Part shown: positions 1-8,374 of the stretch, piece by piece
Layout: every line of letters begins with the position of its first letter
Position numbering within the stretch: position 1 is the first letter of the stretch
Source of the DNA: an uncultured Oscillospiraceae bacterium
Lineage (GTDB): Bacteria > Bacillota > Clostridia > Oscillospirales > Oscillospiraceae
Length of the DNA: 64,000 bases
Assembly (NCBI GenBank): GCA_947632175.1
Contig: CANROC010000001.1
Location: forward strand, 186,001-250,000
Direction of reading: 5' to 3'
The notes under the pieces: generated by a model
Seen by the model: only the letters and a program-made list of their open reading frames with translations
What the model was told of the DNA's origin: nothing
Database searches by the model: none
Position numbers and translations under genes: made by a program

Positions 1-271
1 ACACGTTAGCCCCTCCAACGGAGGGGACAGCCGCGAAGCGGCAGGGGTGGTGACGCGGCGGCGGGGGCGGGCGGGTGGGGAATATAAAGAATGCGGCGCA
101 AGCCGCAACCTTTTTCCCGCCGCCGCGCGTGGAACCTTTCCGGCGCTTTGCGCCACCTCCCCCAGGGGGAGGTTAAAAAACGGCGCAAGCCGCAAACCTT
201 TCCCCGCCGCAGCATCCGTCTGAAAGGAGCCCCCCGGAAAAATCCGCTTTTGGCTCGTGCCTTTTTTCCCC
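1..271. repeat. Intergenic hairpin-repeat mosaic upstream of thrH
   Basis: No gene is seen here. The stretch opens with a short palindrome (GCCCCTCC / GGAGGGG), then a GC-rich block around 45-120 containing GAATGCGGCGCAAGCCGC. The same block recurs at about 22143-22256, 18660-18740 and 27370-27440, and inverted near 50690-50790. A CACCTCCCCC/GGGGGAGG hairpin follows at about 159-175. It is one of nine or more intergenic mosaics in the window and starts before the window edge. Confidence 0.75.
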
Positions 272-299
272 TTGCAAATCGGGAAAAACGATGTATAAT
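272..299 (+). promoter_or_regulatory. Sigma-A promoter of thrH-mntP
   Basis: A -35 TTGCAA (272-277) is followed by a 16-nt spacer and a perfect -10 TATAAT (294-299). It lies 33 nt upstream of thrH and just downstream of the repeat mosaic. Confidence 0.75.
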
Positions 300-332
300 A
301 GTCTGAAATGCCATTGAAAATGAGGTGTCGTT

Positions 333-938
333 ATGAACATTGTCTGCCTGGATCTGGAGGGCGTGCTGGTGCCGGAGATCTGGATCGCGTTTTCGGAGGT
401 GTCCGGCATCCCGGAGCTGCGGCGCACCACGCGGGACGAGCCGGATTACCATAAGCTCATGGCCTTCCGGCTGGCGATCTTGAAGGAGCACGGCCTGGGG
501 CTTCGTCAGATCCAGGACGTCATCGCCAAAATAGAGCCGCTCCCCGGCGCGAAGGCGTTTCTCGATACCCTCCGGGCCGAGACGCAGGTTGTCATTCTCT
601 CGGACACCTTTACGCAGTTCGCCTCGCCCCTGATGCGCAACCTGGGGTGGCCCACCATCTTCTGCAACGAGCTTATCGCGACCCCCTCCGGGGAGATCAC
701 GGGCTTTCAAATGCGGTGCGAAAACTCCAAGCTCACCACCGTCCGGGCGCTCCAGTCCTGCGGGTTTGAGACGGTGGCCGCCGGGGACAGCTACAACGAC
801 CTTGCCATGATCCGTGCCTCCAAGGCCGGGTTCCTCTTCCGCAGCACGGACAAGATCAAGGCCGACAACCCGGACCTCCCGGCCTTTGAGAGCTTCGACG
901 AGCTTCTGGCCGGCATCCGCGCCGCCATCGGGGGCTGA
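333..938 (+). CDS. thrH: Bifunctional phosphoserine phosphatase / homoserine phosphotransferase
   Basis: 201-aa HAD-family protein of the ThrH type. It hydrolyses phosphoserine and can move the phosphate to homoserine, linking serine and threonine synthesis in the cytoplasm. Motif I is the ThrH-typical DLEG at residues 7-10 (nucleophile Asp7), motif II is LSDTF at 89-93, and motif III/IV is GDSYND at 151-156. Length matches the Pseudomonas enzyme, and the start NIVCLDLEGVLVPEIWIAF closely resembles it. The start follows a GAGGTG ribosome site by a few bases. mntP begins 2 nt after the stop, so the two are probably co-transcribed. Confidence 0.9.
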   Translation: MNIVCLDLEGVLVPEIWIAFSEVSGIPELRRTTRDEPDYHKLMAFRLAILKEHGLGLRQIQDVIAKIEPLPGAKAFLDTLRAETQVVILSDTFTQFASPLMRNLGWPTIFCNELIATPSGEITGFQMRCENSKLTTVRALQSCGFETVAAGDSYNDLAMIRASKAGFLFRSTDKIKADNPDLPAFESFDELLAGIRAAIGG

Positions 939-940
939 GC

Positions 941-1507
941 ATGGGGTTTTGGGAGCTTTTCCTCACCGCCGTGGGCCTTTCTATGGACGCCTTCGCCGTC
1001 TCCGTCTGCAAGGGCCTGTCCGCCAAGGAGCTTCGGGCCGGGGACGCGGTGAAGACCGGGCTTTTCTTCGGCGGCTTTCAGGCGCTGATGCCGCTTCTGG
1101 GCTGGCTCCTGGGCCGGCAATTCGAGGCGTACATCACCGAGATCGACCACTGGATCGCTTTCATCCTCCTCGCCTTCATCGGCGGGAAGATGATCTGGGA
1201 GGTGGTCTTCGGCAAGGAGGAGGAGACAAGCGGCTCCTTCGGCTTCAAGGAGCTCCTCATCCTCGCCGTCGCCACCAGCATCGACGCCCTGGCCGTGGGC
1301 ATCACCTTCGCGTTTCTCTCGGTGGACATCTGGTCCTCCGTGGCCGTCATCGGCGTCACCACCTTCTGCTTTGGCGTGGGCGGCGTCTATCTCGGCAACC
1401 GGGTGGGCGGCCGGTTCCACGAGAAGGCGGAGATCGCCGGCGGCGTCATCCTCATCCTCATCGGACTTAAGATACTGTTAGAGCATCTGGACGTCATACA
1501 TTTTTAA
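941..1507 (+). CDS. mntP: Manganese efflux pump MntP
   Basis: 188-aa integral membrane protein of the MntP family, which exports Mn2+ across the cytoplasmic membrane. It is built of two related halves, each carrying the family's acidic motif: SMDAFAVS (Asp16) and SIDALAVG (Asp115). About six hydrophobic segments are visible and the length is typical. It starts 2 nt after thrH and uses the 3' end of thrH for ribosome binding. In many bacteria mntP is controlled by a Mn riboswitch or MntR; neither is visible because the gene sits inside an operon. Confidence 0.92.
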   Translation: MGFWELFLTAVGLSMDAFAVSVCKGLSAKELRAGDAVKTGLFFGGFQALMPLLGWLLGRQFEAYITEIDHWIAFILLAFIGGKMIWEVVFGKEEETSGSFGFKELLILAVATSIDALAVGITFAFLSVDIWSSVAVIGVTTFCFGVGGVYLGNRVGGRFHEKAEIAGGVILILIGLKILLEHLDVIHF

Positions 1508-1535
1508 GATTTTTTAAGAAAGAAGTAAGGTACAA

Positions 1536-3449
1536 ATGGCAAAGAAACAATTCAAAGCGGAATCCAAGCGGCTTCTGGACCTCATGATCAACTCCATCTA
1601 CACCCACCGGGAGATCTTCCTCCGGGAGATTATCTCCAACGCCTCCGACGCCATCGACAAGCTGGCGTACAAGGCGCTGACGGACCAGAACGTGGGGCTG
1701 AGCCGGGAGGATTTCCGCATCCGCGTGGTGTTGGACAAGGACGCGCGGACCATCACCGTCTCCGACAACGGCATCGGCATGACGAAGGAGGAGATGGAGG
1801 AGAATCTGGGCGTCATCGCCCACTCCGGGTCCTTCAAGTTCAAATCCGAGCTGGACAAGGGCGAAAACGACGACGTGGACATCATCGGGCAGTTCGGCGT
1901 GGGGTTCTACTCCGCCTTCATGGTGTCCGACAAGGTGACGGTCCTCTCCCGGGCCTACGGCGCGGACGCGGCGTACAAGTGGGAGAGCGAGGGCGCGGAC
2001 GGGTACACCGTCACGGAGTGCGACAAGGAGACTGTCGGTACGGACGTCGTCATGCACATCAAGCCCGACGCCGGCGAGGAGCATTACGGGGAATTTCTGG
2101 AGACGTGGCGCATCAAGGAGCTCATCAAGAAATATTCCGACTACGTGCGCTTCCCCATCCGCATGGACATTGAGCACACGGAGTACGTGGAGACGGAGGA
2201 GCTCGACGAGCACGGACACAAGAAGACCGAGCCCGTCACCCACACCGAGGAGGAGACGGTCAACTCCATGGTGCCCATCTGGCAGCGGAGCAAGGCCGAG
2301 GCCACGGACGAGGCGTGTATCGCCTTCTATAAGGAGCGGTTCCACGACACGGAGGACCCGGTGGCGGTCATCCGCGTCAACGCCGAGGGGCTGACGAGCT
2401 ACCGGGCGCTGCTGTTCATTCCCGCCAAGGCGCCCTATGATTTTTACAGCCGGGACTACAAGCCGGGGCTGGCGCTCTACTCCTCCGGCGTGATGATCAT
2501 GGAGTCCTGCGCCGATCTTCTCCCCGAGTGCTTCCGCTTTGTGCGGGGCGTGGTGGACTCGCCGGACCTGAGCCTCAACATCTCCCGGGAGATCCTCCAG
2601 CACGACCGGCAGCTCAAGACCATCGCCGGGAACCTGGAGAACAAGGTCAAGGCGGAGCTTTTGAAGCTCCAGACCGCCGACCCGGAGAAGTACGACACTT
2701 TCTGGGCCGCCTTCGGCCGGCAGATCAAGTACGGCATCGTGGGCGACTACGGGATGAAGAAGGAGCTTCTGAAGGACCTTTTGAAGTTCTACTCCTCCAA
2801 CGACGAGAAGCTCACCACCCTCAAGGAGTACGTCTCCCGGATGCCCGAGGCGCAGAAGTACATCTACTACGCCGCCGCGGACTCCCTCCGCACCGCCGCC
2901 GGCCTTCCGCAGAATGAGCAGGTGAAGGCCAAGGGCTACGAGCTCCTCTACATGACCGAGGACATCGACGAGTTCGCCGTCCAGATGCTCTATAGCTACG
3001 ACGATAAGGAGCTCAGGAGCGTGGCCGCCGGGGACCTGGGGCTGGAGACGGAGGAGGAGAAAAAGGAGCAGGAGGAGACGGCCGGCAAGTCCAAGGAGCT
3101 GCTGGACTTCCTGAAGGAGACGCTGAAGGACGACGTGGCGGACGTGAAGCTCTCCAAGTCCCTGGTGTCCAGCGCCGTGTGCATGTCCTACGAGGGCGAG
3201 ATCACTCTGGAGATGGAGCGCTACTTCCGCCAGATGCCCGGCGAGGCCGGGGAGAAGATCCGCGCCAAACGGGTCCTGGAGCTCAACCCCGCCCATCCCG
3301 CTTTCGCCTCCCTCACCGCCGCCTTCGGGGCCGACCGGGACCGCGCCGGGAAGATCGCCCGGGTTCTGTGCGACCAGGCCAAGCTCCTGGCGGGGCTCCC
3401 TGTGGAGGACCTGGCGGCGTACTCCGAGGCGGTGTGCGGTCTACTTTAA
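1536..3449 (+). CDS. htpG: Chaperone HtpG (Hsp90)
   Basis: 637-aa bacterial Hsp90, a cytoplasmic ATP-dependent chaperone. The N-terminal GHKL ATPase domain shows NASDAID (35-41), DNGIGM (77-82) and GQFGVGFYSAF (118-128). The middle domain contains the conserved NISREILQ segment near residue 347, and the C-terminal dimerisation domain completes a normal length. It lies 28 nt after mntP with an AAGTAAGG ribosome site and no CIRCE box in the gap, so it is probably read with thrH-mntP. Its stop is followed within 3 nt by a structured hairpin element (3452-3642). Confidence 0.97.
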   Translation: MAKKQFKAESKRLLDLMINSIYTHREIFLREIISNASDAIDKLAYKALTDQNVGLSREDFRIRVVLDKDARTITVSDNGIGMTKEEMEENLGVIAHSGSFKFKSELDKGENDDVDIIGQFGVGFYSAFMVSDKVTVLSRAYGADAAYKWESEGADGYTVTECDKETVGTDVVMHIKPDAGEEHYGEFLETWRIKELIKKYSDYVRFPIRMDIEHTEYVETEELDEHGHKKTEPVTHTEEETVNSMVPIWQRSKAEATDEACIAFYKERFHDTEDPVAVIRVNAEGLTSYRALLFIPAKAPYDFYSRDYKPGLALYSSGVMIMESCADLLPECFRFVRGVVDSPDLSLNISREILQHDRQLKTIAGNLENKVKAELLKLQTADPEKYDTFWAAFGRQIKYGIVGDYGMKKELLKDLLKFYSSNDEKLTTLKEYVSRMPEAQKYIYYAAADSLRTAAGLPQNEQVKAKGYELLYMTEDIDEFAVQMLYSYDDKELRSVAAGDLGLETEEEKKEQEETAGKSKELLDFLKETLKDDVADVKLSKSLVSSAVCMSYEGEITLEMERYFRQMPGEAGEKIRAKRVLELNPAHPAFASLTAAFGADRDRAGKIARVLCDQAKLLAGLPVEDLAAYSEAVCGLL

Positions 3450-3451
3450 CT

Positions 3452-3642
3452 GGCTTTGAAGGCCGCGTTGCGGCCTTCAAATGCCAAGGGGAACGTGCGG
3501 AAGACCTCCCGGAAAAGCCTGCGGGCTTTTCCGGGAGGTCTTTCTGCTGTTTTGCTACGCGCACGGCCCCGTTGGGGCCGCACACTCCGCAAAACAAAAG
3601 GTATTTTTTCCGACGTACATGCCGCCGGAAAAAATGGCTCGG
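3452..3642 (+). repeat. Structured 3'-end element, copy A (after htpG)
   Basis: A roughly 190-nt block of successive hairpins begins 3 nt after the htpG stop. In order: hairpin 1 (arms TTTGAAGGCCGC / GCGGCCTTCAAA); the constant AAGGGGAACGTGCG; hairpin 2 with loop TGCGG; an outer stem TGTTTTGC (3548-3555) / GCAAAACA (3589-3596) enclosing a CGGCCCC/GGGGCCG hairpin; and a terminal TTTTTTCCG/CGGAAAAAA hairpin with loop containing GACGTACATGCC. The same order is found after guaB and after rplL. It could act as a tandem terminator, but its conserved loops exceed what termination needs. Confidence 0.75.
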
Positions 3643-3670
3643 ATATTAGTTTAATATACTTAGAAAATGC

Positions 3671-3699
3671 TTGACAAATTGCTTGATTTGTGGTATAAT
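3671..3699 (+). promoter_or_regulatory. Consensus promoter pointing antisense into ridA-ilvA
   Basis: TTGACA (3671-3676), a 17-nt spacer ending in TGG, and TATAAT (3694-3699) followed by ACG. No plus-strand gene follows. Transcription would begin near 3706 and enter the 3' end of ridA antisense. It shares spacer wording with the promoters at 27543-27571 and 37691-37719. Confidence 0.7.
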
Positions 3700-3707
3700 A
3701 CGGGATG

Positions 3708-4088
3708 TCAAGGATTCAGAGCGGCGACGACTTCGACCTCCACCAGGACGCCCTTGGGGAGGTCCTTGACGGCGACGCAGCTGCGGGCGGGGTTGGAGGT
3801 GAAGTATTGGGCGTAGACGGCGTTGAAGGCGGCGAAGTCAGCGATGTCGGCTAAGAAGCAGGTGGTCTTGACGGCCCGGTCGTAGCCGGAGCCGGCGGCC
3901 TTCAGGACCTCGCCCAGGTTGCGCATGACCTGGTGGGTCTGGGCCTCGATGCCCCGGGCCTCCACGGTATTGGTGGCGGGGTCGATGGGGATCTGGCCGG
4001 AGGTGAAGACGAGGTCCCCGGCGATGACGGCCTGGGAATAGGGGCCGATGGCGGCGGGGGCGGTGTCGGTATGGACGGTTTTGTTCAC
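3708..4088 (-). CDS. ridA: Enamine/imine deaminase RidA
   Basis: 126-aa RidA (YjgF/YER057c/UK114) protein. It hydrolyses 2-aminoacrylate and 2-aminocrotonate, the reactive enamines released by PLP enzymes such as IlvA, which is encoded just upstream. The catalytic arginine is in NPARSCVAV (Arg102), and the family ending LVEVEVVAAL is present. The open frame continues to 4277, but the real start is a GTG at 4088 with GGAGG 8 nt upstream, giving the usual length. It is the last gene of the branched-chain operon, 14 nt after ilvA. Confidence 0.93.
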   Translation of the reverse strand: MNKTVHTDTAPAAIGPYSQAVIAGDLVFTSGQIPIDPATNTVEARGIEAQTHQVMRNLGEVLKAAGSGYDRAVKTTCFLADIADFAAFNAVYAQYFTSNPARSCVAVKDLPKGVLVEVEVVAALNP

Positions 4089-4102
4089 GGTGATTCCTCC
4101 CT

Positions 4103-5302
4103 TTATTCGTCCACCAGCTTGAAGCCCTGGGCTTTCAGGGACTGGCGGATGGTCTTGATGTGCTCGAAGTTGCGGGTCTCCAGCTCCAGACGCAGGTAAC
4201 AGCCGTTGATGTCGGAGCCCTCGTTGGCGTGCTCGTAGTGGACGGAGACCACGTTGCCGCCCTCCCGGGCGATGCACCCGGCGACCTTCTCCAGCTGGCC
4301 CGGCTTATCCACAAGCTCGATGGTGAGCTGACAGCGGCGGCCGGACATGAGAAGGCCCCGGTCGATGACGCGGGAGAGGATGGAGACGTCCACGTTGCCG
4401 CCGGACAGGAGGCAGACCACCTTTTTGCCCTTCACCGGGACCTTGTTGAACATGGCGGCGGCCACGGAGATGGCGCCCGCGCCCTCGGTGACAAGCTTCT
4501 GCTGTTCCATGAGGGCGAGAATCGCGGCGGCGATCTCGTCGTCCGTCACGGTGACCACGTCGTCCACGTACTGGCTCGTGAGGGCGAAAGTGTTCTCCCC
4601 CGGGACCTTGACGGCGATGCCGTCGGCGATGGTGGAGACGGCGGGGAGGTGGACGATCTCCTTTTGCTTTAGGGAATTGACCATGCTGGGCGCGCCGGCG
4701 GCCTGGACGCCGTAGACCTTCACGGCGGGGTTCAGGGCCTTCACGGCGAAAGCGAGGCCGGAGATGAGCCCGCCGCCGCCCACGGGGACGATGACGGCGT
4801 CCAGGTCCGGCAGCTGCTCCATGAGCTCGAGGCCGATGGTGCCCTGGCCCTCGATGACGGCCTCGTCGTCGAAGGGGTGGATGAAGGTGTAGCCCTTTTC
4901 ATCCCGCAGCTGCAGGGCCCGCTCGTAGGCGTCGTCGTAGACGCCCTCCACCAGCACGACTTCGGCGCCGTAGCGCTTGGTGGCCTCCACCTTGGAGATG
5001 GGGGCCCCGTCGGGCAGGCAGATGACGGCTTTTATCCCGGCCTTCTGGGCGGCCAGGGCCACGCCCTGGGCGTGGTTGCCGGCGGAGCAGGCGATGACGC
5101 CCCGTGCCTTCTCCTCGTCGGAGAGCTGGCTTATCTTGTAGTACGCGCCGCGGACCTTGAAGGAGCCGGTGATCTGGAGGTTTTCGGTTTTCAGATAGAC
5201 CTGGGCCTCCGGGTTGAGGCGCGGGGCGTAGATCACGTCCGTGTCCCGGATGACCTCCTTGAGGACGTAGCGGGCGTGGTAGATCTTGTCGAGTGAGATC
5301 AT
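4103..5302 (-). CDS. ilvA: Threonine ammonia-lyase (threonine deaminase)
   Basis: 399-aa PLP-dependent enzyme converting threonine to 2-oxobutanoate, the first committed step to isoleucine. The PLP lysine lies in GSFKVRGA (Lys49), the asparagine loop is SAGNHAQG, and the phosphate-binding glycines are GGGGLISG. A C-terminal ACT-like domain (about 325-399) suggests allosteric control. Start chosen at the ATG at 5302, preceded by GGAGG and overlapping the stop of the ATPase gene by 4 nt (ATGA). The chain is shorter than E. coli IlvA (one ACT domain rather than two), as is common in Firmicutes. Confidence 0.93.
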   Translation of the reverse strand: MISLDKIYHARYVLKEVIRDTDVIYAPRLNPEAQVYLKTENLQITGSFKVRGAYYKISQLSDEEKARGVIACSAGNHAQGVALAAQKAGIKAVICLPDGAPISKVEATKRYGAEVVLVEGVYDDAYERALQLRDEKGYTFIHPFDDEAVIEGQGTIGLELMEQLPDLDAVIVPVGGGGLISGLAFAVKALNPAVKVYGVQAAGAPSMVNSLKQKEIVHLPAVSTIADGIAVKVPGENTFALTSQYVDDVVTVTDDEIAAAILALMEQQKLVTEGAGAISVAAAMFNKVPVKGKKVVCLLSGGNVDVSILSRVIDRGLLMSGRRCQLTIELVDKPGQLEKVAGCIAREGGNVVSVHYEHANEGSDINGCYLRLELETRNFEHIKTIRQSLKAQGFKLVDE

Positions 5303-6498
5303 GTGGTTTCCTCCCATGGCTTGGACAGGATGCTGTCCGTGAACTGCTCGGCGGCGCGGGGCGTCATGCCGCCCCGGCGGAGCGCGAAGGCGCAGGCGCG
5401 CGTGTCCAGGTCCGGCGTCTCCGGGATGCCCTTCTTCACCGCAAGCTCGTGGACGATGCGCAGATAGAGCGCCTTTGGCGGCTTGGTGAAGAGGATGGTG
5501 AGCCCGAAGCGGTCGGAGAGGGCCACGGTGTCCTGAATGGTGTCGTTTAAATGGATGTCGTCCCCGTCCCGGTCGGACATGGATTCCTTCACCAGGTGGC
5601 GGCGGTTGGAGGTGGCGTAGATGACGGTGTTGGCCGCCCGGACGCTGACGGAGCCCTCCAGAATGGCCTTCATGGCGGAGAAGGCGTCGTCGTTTTTCTC
5701 AAAGCTCAGGTCGTCGATGAAGAGGATGAACTTGAGGGGGTTGTCCCGCAGGTGCTCCATGATGGCGGGGATGTGGGCAAGCTCGGCCTTGGGGACCTCG
5801 ATGAGGCGCAGGCCCTCCGGGGCCAGGAGGTTGGTCACCGCCTTGACGGAGCTGGACTTGCCCGTGCCGGCGTCGCCGATGAGCAGGGCGTTGGCCGCCG
5901 GGAGGCCCTTGAGCAGGGCGCGGGTGTTGTCCAGGAGCTCATTGCGCTGAAGCTCGTAGCCCACCAGGTCGTCCATGCTGGTGGTGTCCGGGGTGTGGAC
6001 GGGGCGGATCTGGCCCTCCACCACGCGGAACATGGTGTGGCGGGCGTACTGGCCGTAGCCGCTCACGCGGATGGAGGCCATGCGGGCCTCGAAGGCGGCG
6101 GGGAAGTCGAAGTCGCTTGTCTCATAGGCCGGCAGGTAGCCCACGTAGCCCATGAGGGCCCGGAGCTTTTCCGGCGTCAGGGCGGCAAGCTCGGCAAATA
6201 GCGCCAGCTCCCCCTCCACGCACATTTTAAGCGCCGGGGGGATGGGGGCGGCGTTGGCGCGGAGGACGGTATACTGGTTCTCGTCCTCGGCGGCGGCGTC
6301 CAGGAGGTAGCGGCTCAGGTCCCAGCCGTGCTGGGAGAGGGCGGCGACGAAGTCGGCGTAGTGCTCCACCCGCTCGGACTCGTCCCCCTCGCACTCGAAG
6401 AGGTCCCGGAGGGCCCGAAGCACGGGAGCGTTTTTCACGCCGCGAAAGACCACGATGGAGGCGATGGACGCGGCGGCGTTCGGCATGGTGTCCAGCAT
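5299..6498 (-). CDS. DUF815-family AAA ATPase inside the BCAA operon
   Basis: 399-aa protein. The N-terminal half (1-190) is helical with no motif I recognise. The C-terminal half is an AAA-type ATPase with Walker A GDAGTGKS (208-215), a Walker B region FILFIDDLSF, and a sensor-like ATSNRR. It resembles the DUF815 family (predicted ATP/GTP-binding), whose role is unknown. It begins 1 nt after the leuB stop and overlaps ilvA by 4 nt, so it is translationally coupled within the operon. No link between this family and amino acid synthesis is known to me. Confidence 0.8.
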   Translation of the reverse strand: MLDTMPNAAASIASIVVFRGVKNAPVLRALRDLFECEGDESERVEHYADFVAALSQHGWDLSRYLLDAAAEDENQYTVLRANAAPIPPALKMCVEGELALFAELAALTPEKLRALMGYVGYLPAYETSDFDFPAAFEARMASIRVSGYGQYARHTMFRVVEGQIRPVHTPDTTSMDDLVGYELQRNELLDNTRALLKGLPAANALLIGDAGTGKSSSVKAVTNLLAPEGLRLIEVPKAELAHIPAIMEHLRDNPLKFILFIDDLSFEKNDDAFSAMKAILEGSVSVRAANTVIYATSNRRHLVKESMSDRDGDDIHLNDTIQDTVALSDRFGLTILFTKPPKALYLRIVHELAVKKGIPETPDLDTRACAFALRRGGMTPRAAEQFTDSILSKPWEETT

Positions 6499-6499
6499 C

Positions 6500-7576
6500 T
6501 CAGAGCCTCTCGATGACGGCGTCGGTCATGGCCGTGGTGCCAAGAGGCGTCCTGCCGGAGGCGCCCATGAGGTCCGCGGTGCGAAGGCCGTCGTTCAGCG
6601 CCTTATCCACCGCCGCCTCGATGTCGTCGGCCTCGGCGGCGAGATCGAAGGAGTAGCGCAGCATCATGGCGGCGCTGAGGATGGTGGCGATGGGGTTGGC
6701 GATGCCGCGCCCGGCGATGTCCGGCGCGGAGCCGTGGATGGGCTCGTACATGCCCCGCGTCGTCTCGTTGAGGCTGGCGGAGGGCAGCATGCCGATGGAG
6801 CCGGTTATTTGGCTTGCCTCGTCGGAGAGGATGTCGCCGAACATGTTGCTCGTCACGATGACGTCGAACTGTGCCGGGTTTTTCACCAGCTGCATGGCGG
6901 CGTTGTCCACCAGCACGTCCTGGAGCGCCACGTTGGGGTAGTCGCGCTCCCCGATCTCGTGGACGGTCTTGCGCCAGAGGCGGCTGGTCTCCAGGACATT
7001 GGCCTTGTCGATGGAGCTGACCTTGCCCCGGCGCTTGCGGGCGGTCTCAAAGGCCACGCGGGCGATGCGCTCGATCTCAAAGCGGGAGTAGCACTCGGTG
7101 TCAAAGGCCTCCTGGCCGTACTTCCCCTCCCGGTACCCCCGGTCGCCGAAGTAGATGCCGCCGGTGAGCTCCCGGACGATCATGATGTCGAAGCCGTCCT
7201 TTACAATGTCGGGCCGCAGGGGGCAGTCGCCGGCGAGGGCCGGGTAGAGCTTGGCCGGCCGCAGATTGGTGAAGAGGCCCAGCGCCGCGCGGATGCCGAG
7301 AAGCGCCTTCTCGGGGCGGAGATTCCCCGGCAGGGTGTCCCACTTGGGCCCGCCCACGGCGCCCAAGAGCACCGAGTCGGAGGCGAGGCATCCGTCCACC
7401 GTCTCCTGCGGGAGCGGCGCGCCGGTGGCGTCGATGGCCGCCCCGCCGATAAGGTAGGGGGTAAAATTGAACGTGTGGCCGTACTTTTTGCCCACGGCCT
7501 CCAGGACGCGCACGGCGCTGTCCACGATCTCCGGTCCGATCCCGTCCCCCCGGAGAAGGGCGATGTTGTATGTCAT
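6500..7576 (-). CDS. leuB: 3-isopropylmalate dehydrogenase
   Basis: 358-aa NAD-dependent decarboxylating dehydrogenase, third step of leucine synthesis: 3-isopropylmalate to 2-oxoisocaproate. The N-terminus reads [14 protein letters not shown], the substrate/metal region includes [11 protein letters not shown], and the signature [18 protein letters not shown] is present. The frame stays open to 7705, but the start is the ATG at 7576 with AAGGTGATC upstream. A 303-nt gap separates it from leuD, the largest gap in the operon, and contains a mosaic repeat. Confidence 0.95.
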   Translation of the reverse strand: MTYNIALLRGDGIGPEIVDSAVRVLEAVGKKYGHTFNFTPYLIGGAAIDATGAPLPQETVDGCLASDSVLLGAVGGPKWDTLPGNLRPEKALLGIRAALGLFTNLRPAKLYPALAGDCPLRPDIVKDGFDIMIVRELTGGIYFGDRGYREGKYGQEAFDTECYSRFEIERIARVAFETARKRRGKVSSIDKANVLETSRLWRKTVHEIGERDYPNVALQDVLVDNAAMQLVKNPAQFDVIVTSNMFGDILSDEASQITGSIGMLPSASLNETTRGMYEPIHGSAPDIAGRGIANPIATILSAAMMLRYSFDLAAEADDIEAAVDKALNDGLRTADLMGASGRTPLGTTAMTDAVIERL

Positions 7577-7879
7577 GTTGATCACCTTAAATGTCAGAGG
7601 TTTCATGGGCCGCTGTGGGCGCTGCCGCGTTTCGCAGCGCAACCGCCGCGCGGCGGCGGCTCTTAGCGCGGAGATGCGGCCCCGGCTTCTAATGCTAATA
7701 CCCATTTCAAATGGGACACCGAACGGTGAGGATTTTTCGTGTCAGGTAAAGCGGCTTGAGCGACGGCGACGCGAAAAAACCGCAGCAAATGTCTTGTTTT
7801 CATGGAATCTTAGTATCATGCAGCCGTGCGAAAAACGTTGTACGGGCCGCCGCCCACGGCGGCCCACATGGCGGTATGG
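7577..7879. repeat. Mosaic repeat in the leuD-leuB gap
   Basis: This 303-nt gap within the operon has no gene. At 7607-7682 it carries a unit with arms GGGCCGC (7607-7613) and GCGGCCC (7676-7682), in which the hairpin GGGCCGCTGTGGGC is interrupted by a GC-rich insert. The same unit occurs at 18499-18582, 21576-21661 and, inverted, at 50436-50521. An uninterrupted hairpin, GGGCCGCCG / CGGCGGCCC, lies near 7847-7866. A secondary leuB promoter could lie between them, but I see no convincing one. Confidence 0.7.
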
Positions 7880-8374
7880 TTACCCTATGATCCCGGCTTT
7901 CGCCGCCTCCACCAGGCCGCCGGCGGAGATGATGTTTTGGATGAAGGGCGGGAAAGGCTCGGTGCGGAAGGACTGGCCGGTGGTGAAGTCGCGGATCTGG
8001 CCGGCGTCCAGGTCGGCGGTGACCTGGTGGCCCTCGGAAATGGCCTCGGCGGCGGCGGGGCATTCCACAATGGGCAGGCCGATGTTGATAGAGTTGCGGT
8101 AGAAGATGCGGGCGAAGCTTTTCGCGATCACCAAAGAGATGCCCGACGCCTTGATGGCGATGGGGGCGTGCTCACGGGAGGAGCCGCAGCCGAAGTTCTC
8201 ACCGCCCACTAAAATGTCGCCGGGGGCGATCTTGGCGTGGAAGGACTTGTCGATGTCCTCCATGCAGTGGGCGGCCAGCTCCTTAGGGTCGCTGGTGTTC
8301 AGATACCGGGCGGGGATGATCACGTCGGTATCTACGTTGTCGCCGTACTTGACGGCTTTACCTGTGCATTTCAT
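7880..8374 (-). CDS. leuD: 3-isopropylmalate dehydratase, small subunit
   Basis: 164-aa small (swivel-domain) subunit of isopropylmalate isomerase, which with LeuC converts 2-isopropylmalate to 3-isopropylmalate. It starts [20 protein letters not shown] and contains the swivel motif [14 protein letters not shown]. The short length is that of the archaeal/clostridial type rather than the ~200-aa enterobacterial LeuD. Its ATG overlaps the leuC TGA by 4 nt and has AGGAGG 7 nt upstream. Confidence 0.94.
   Translation of the reverse strand: MKCTGKAVKYGDNVDTDVIIPARYLNTSDPKELAAHCMEDIDKSFHAKIAPGDILVGGENFGCGSSREHAPIAIKASGISLVIAKSFARIFYRNSINIGLPIVECPAAAEAISEGHQVTADLDAGQIRDFTTGQSFRTEPFPPFIQNIISAGGLVEAAKAGIIG

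Noticed and set aside
1494-3296. A 600-codon open frame opposite htpG
   Set aside because: Antisense of a full-length Hsp90 gene; composition is that of a shadow frame.
3456-3674. Short open frames through the htpG 3'-end element
   Set aside because: Similar peptides appear in all three element copies because of the shared hairpins. The copies differ in length by non-multiples of three, and there are no ribosome sites.
4089-4277. N-terminal extension of RidA
   Set aside because: The frame stays open into ilvA, but the extension has no family similarity and the GTG at 4088 has a good ribosome site.
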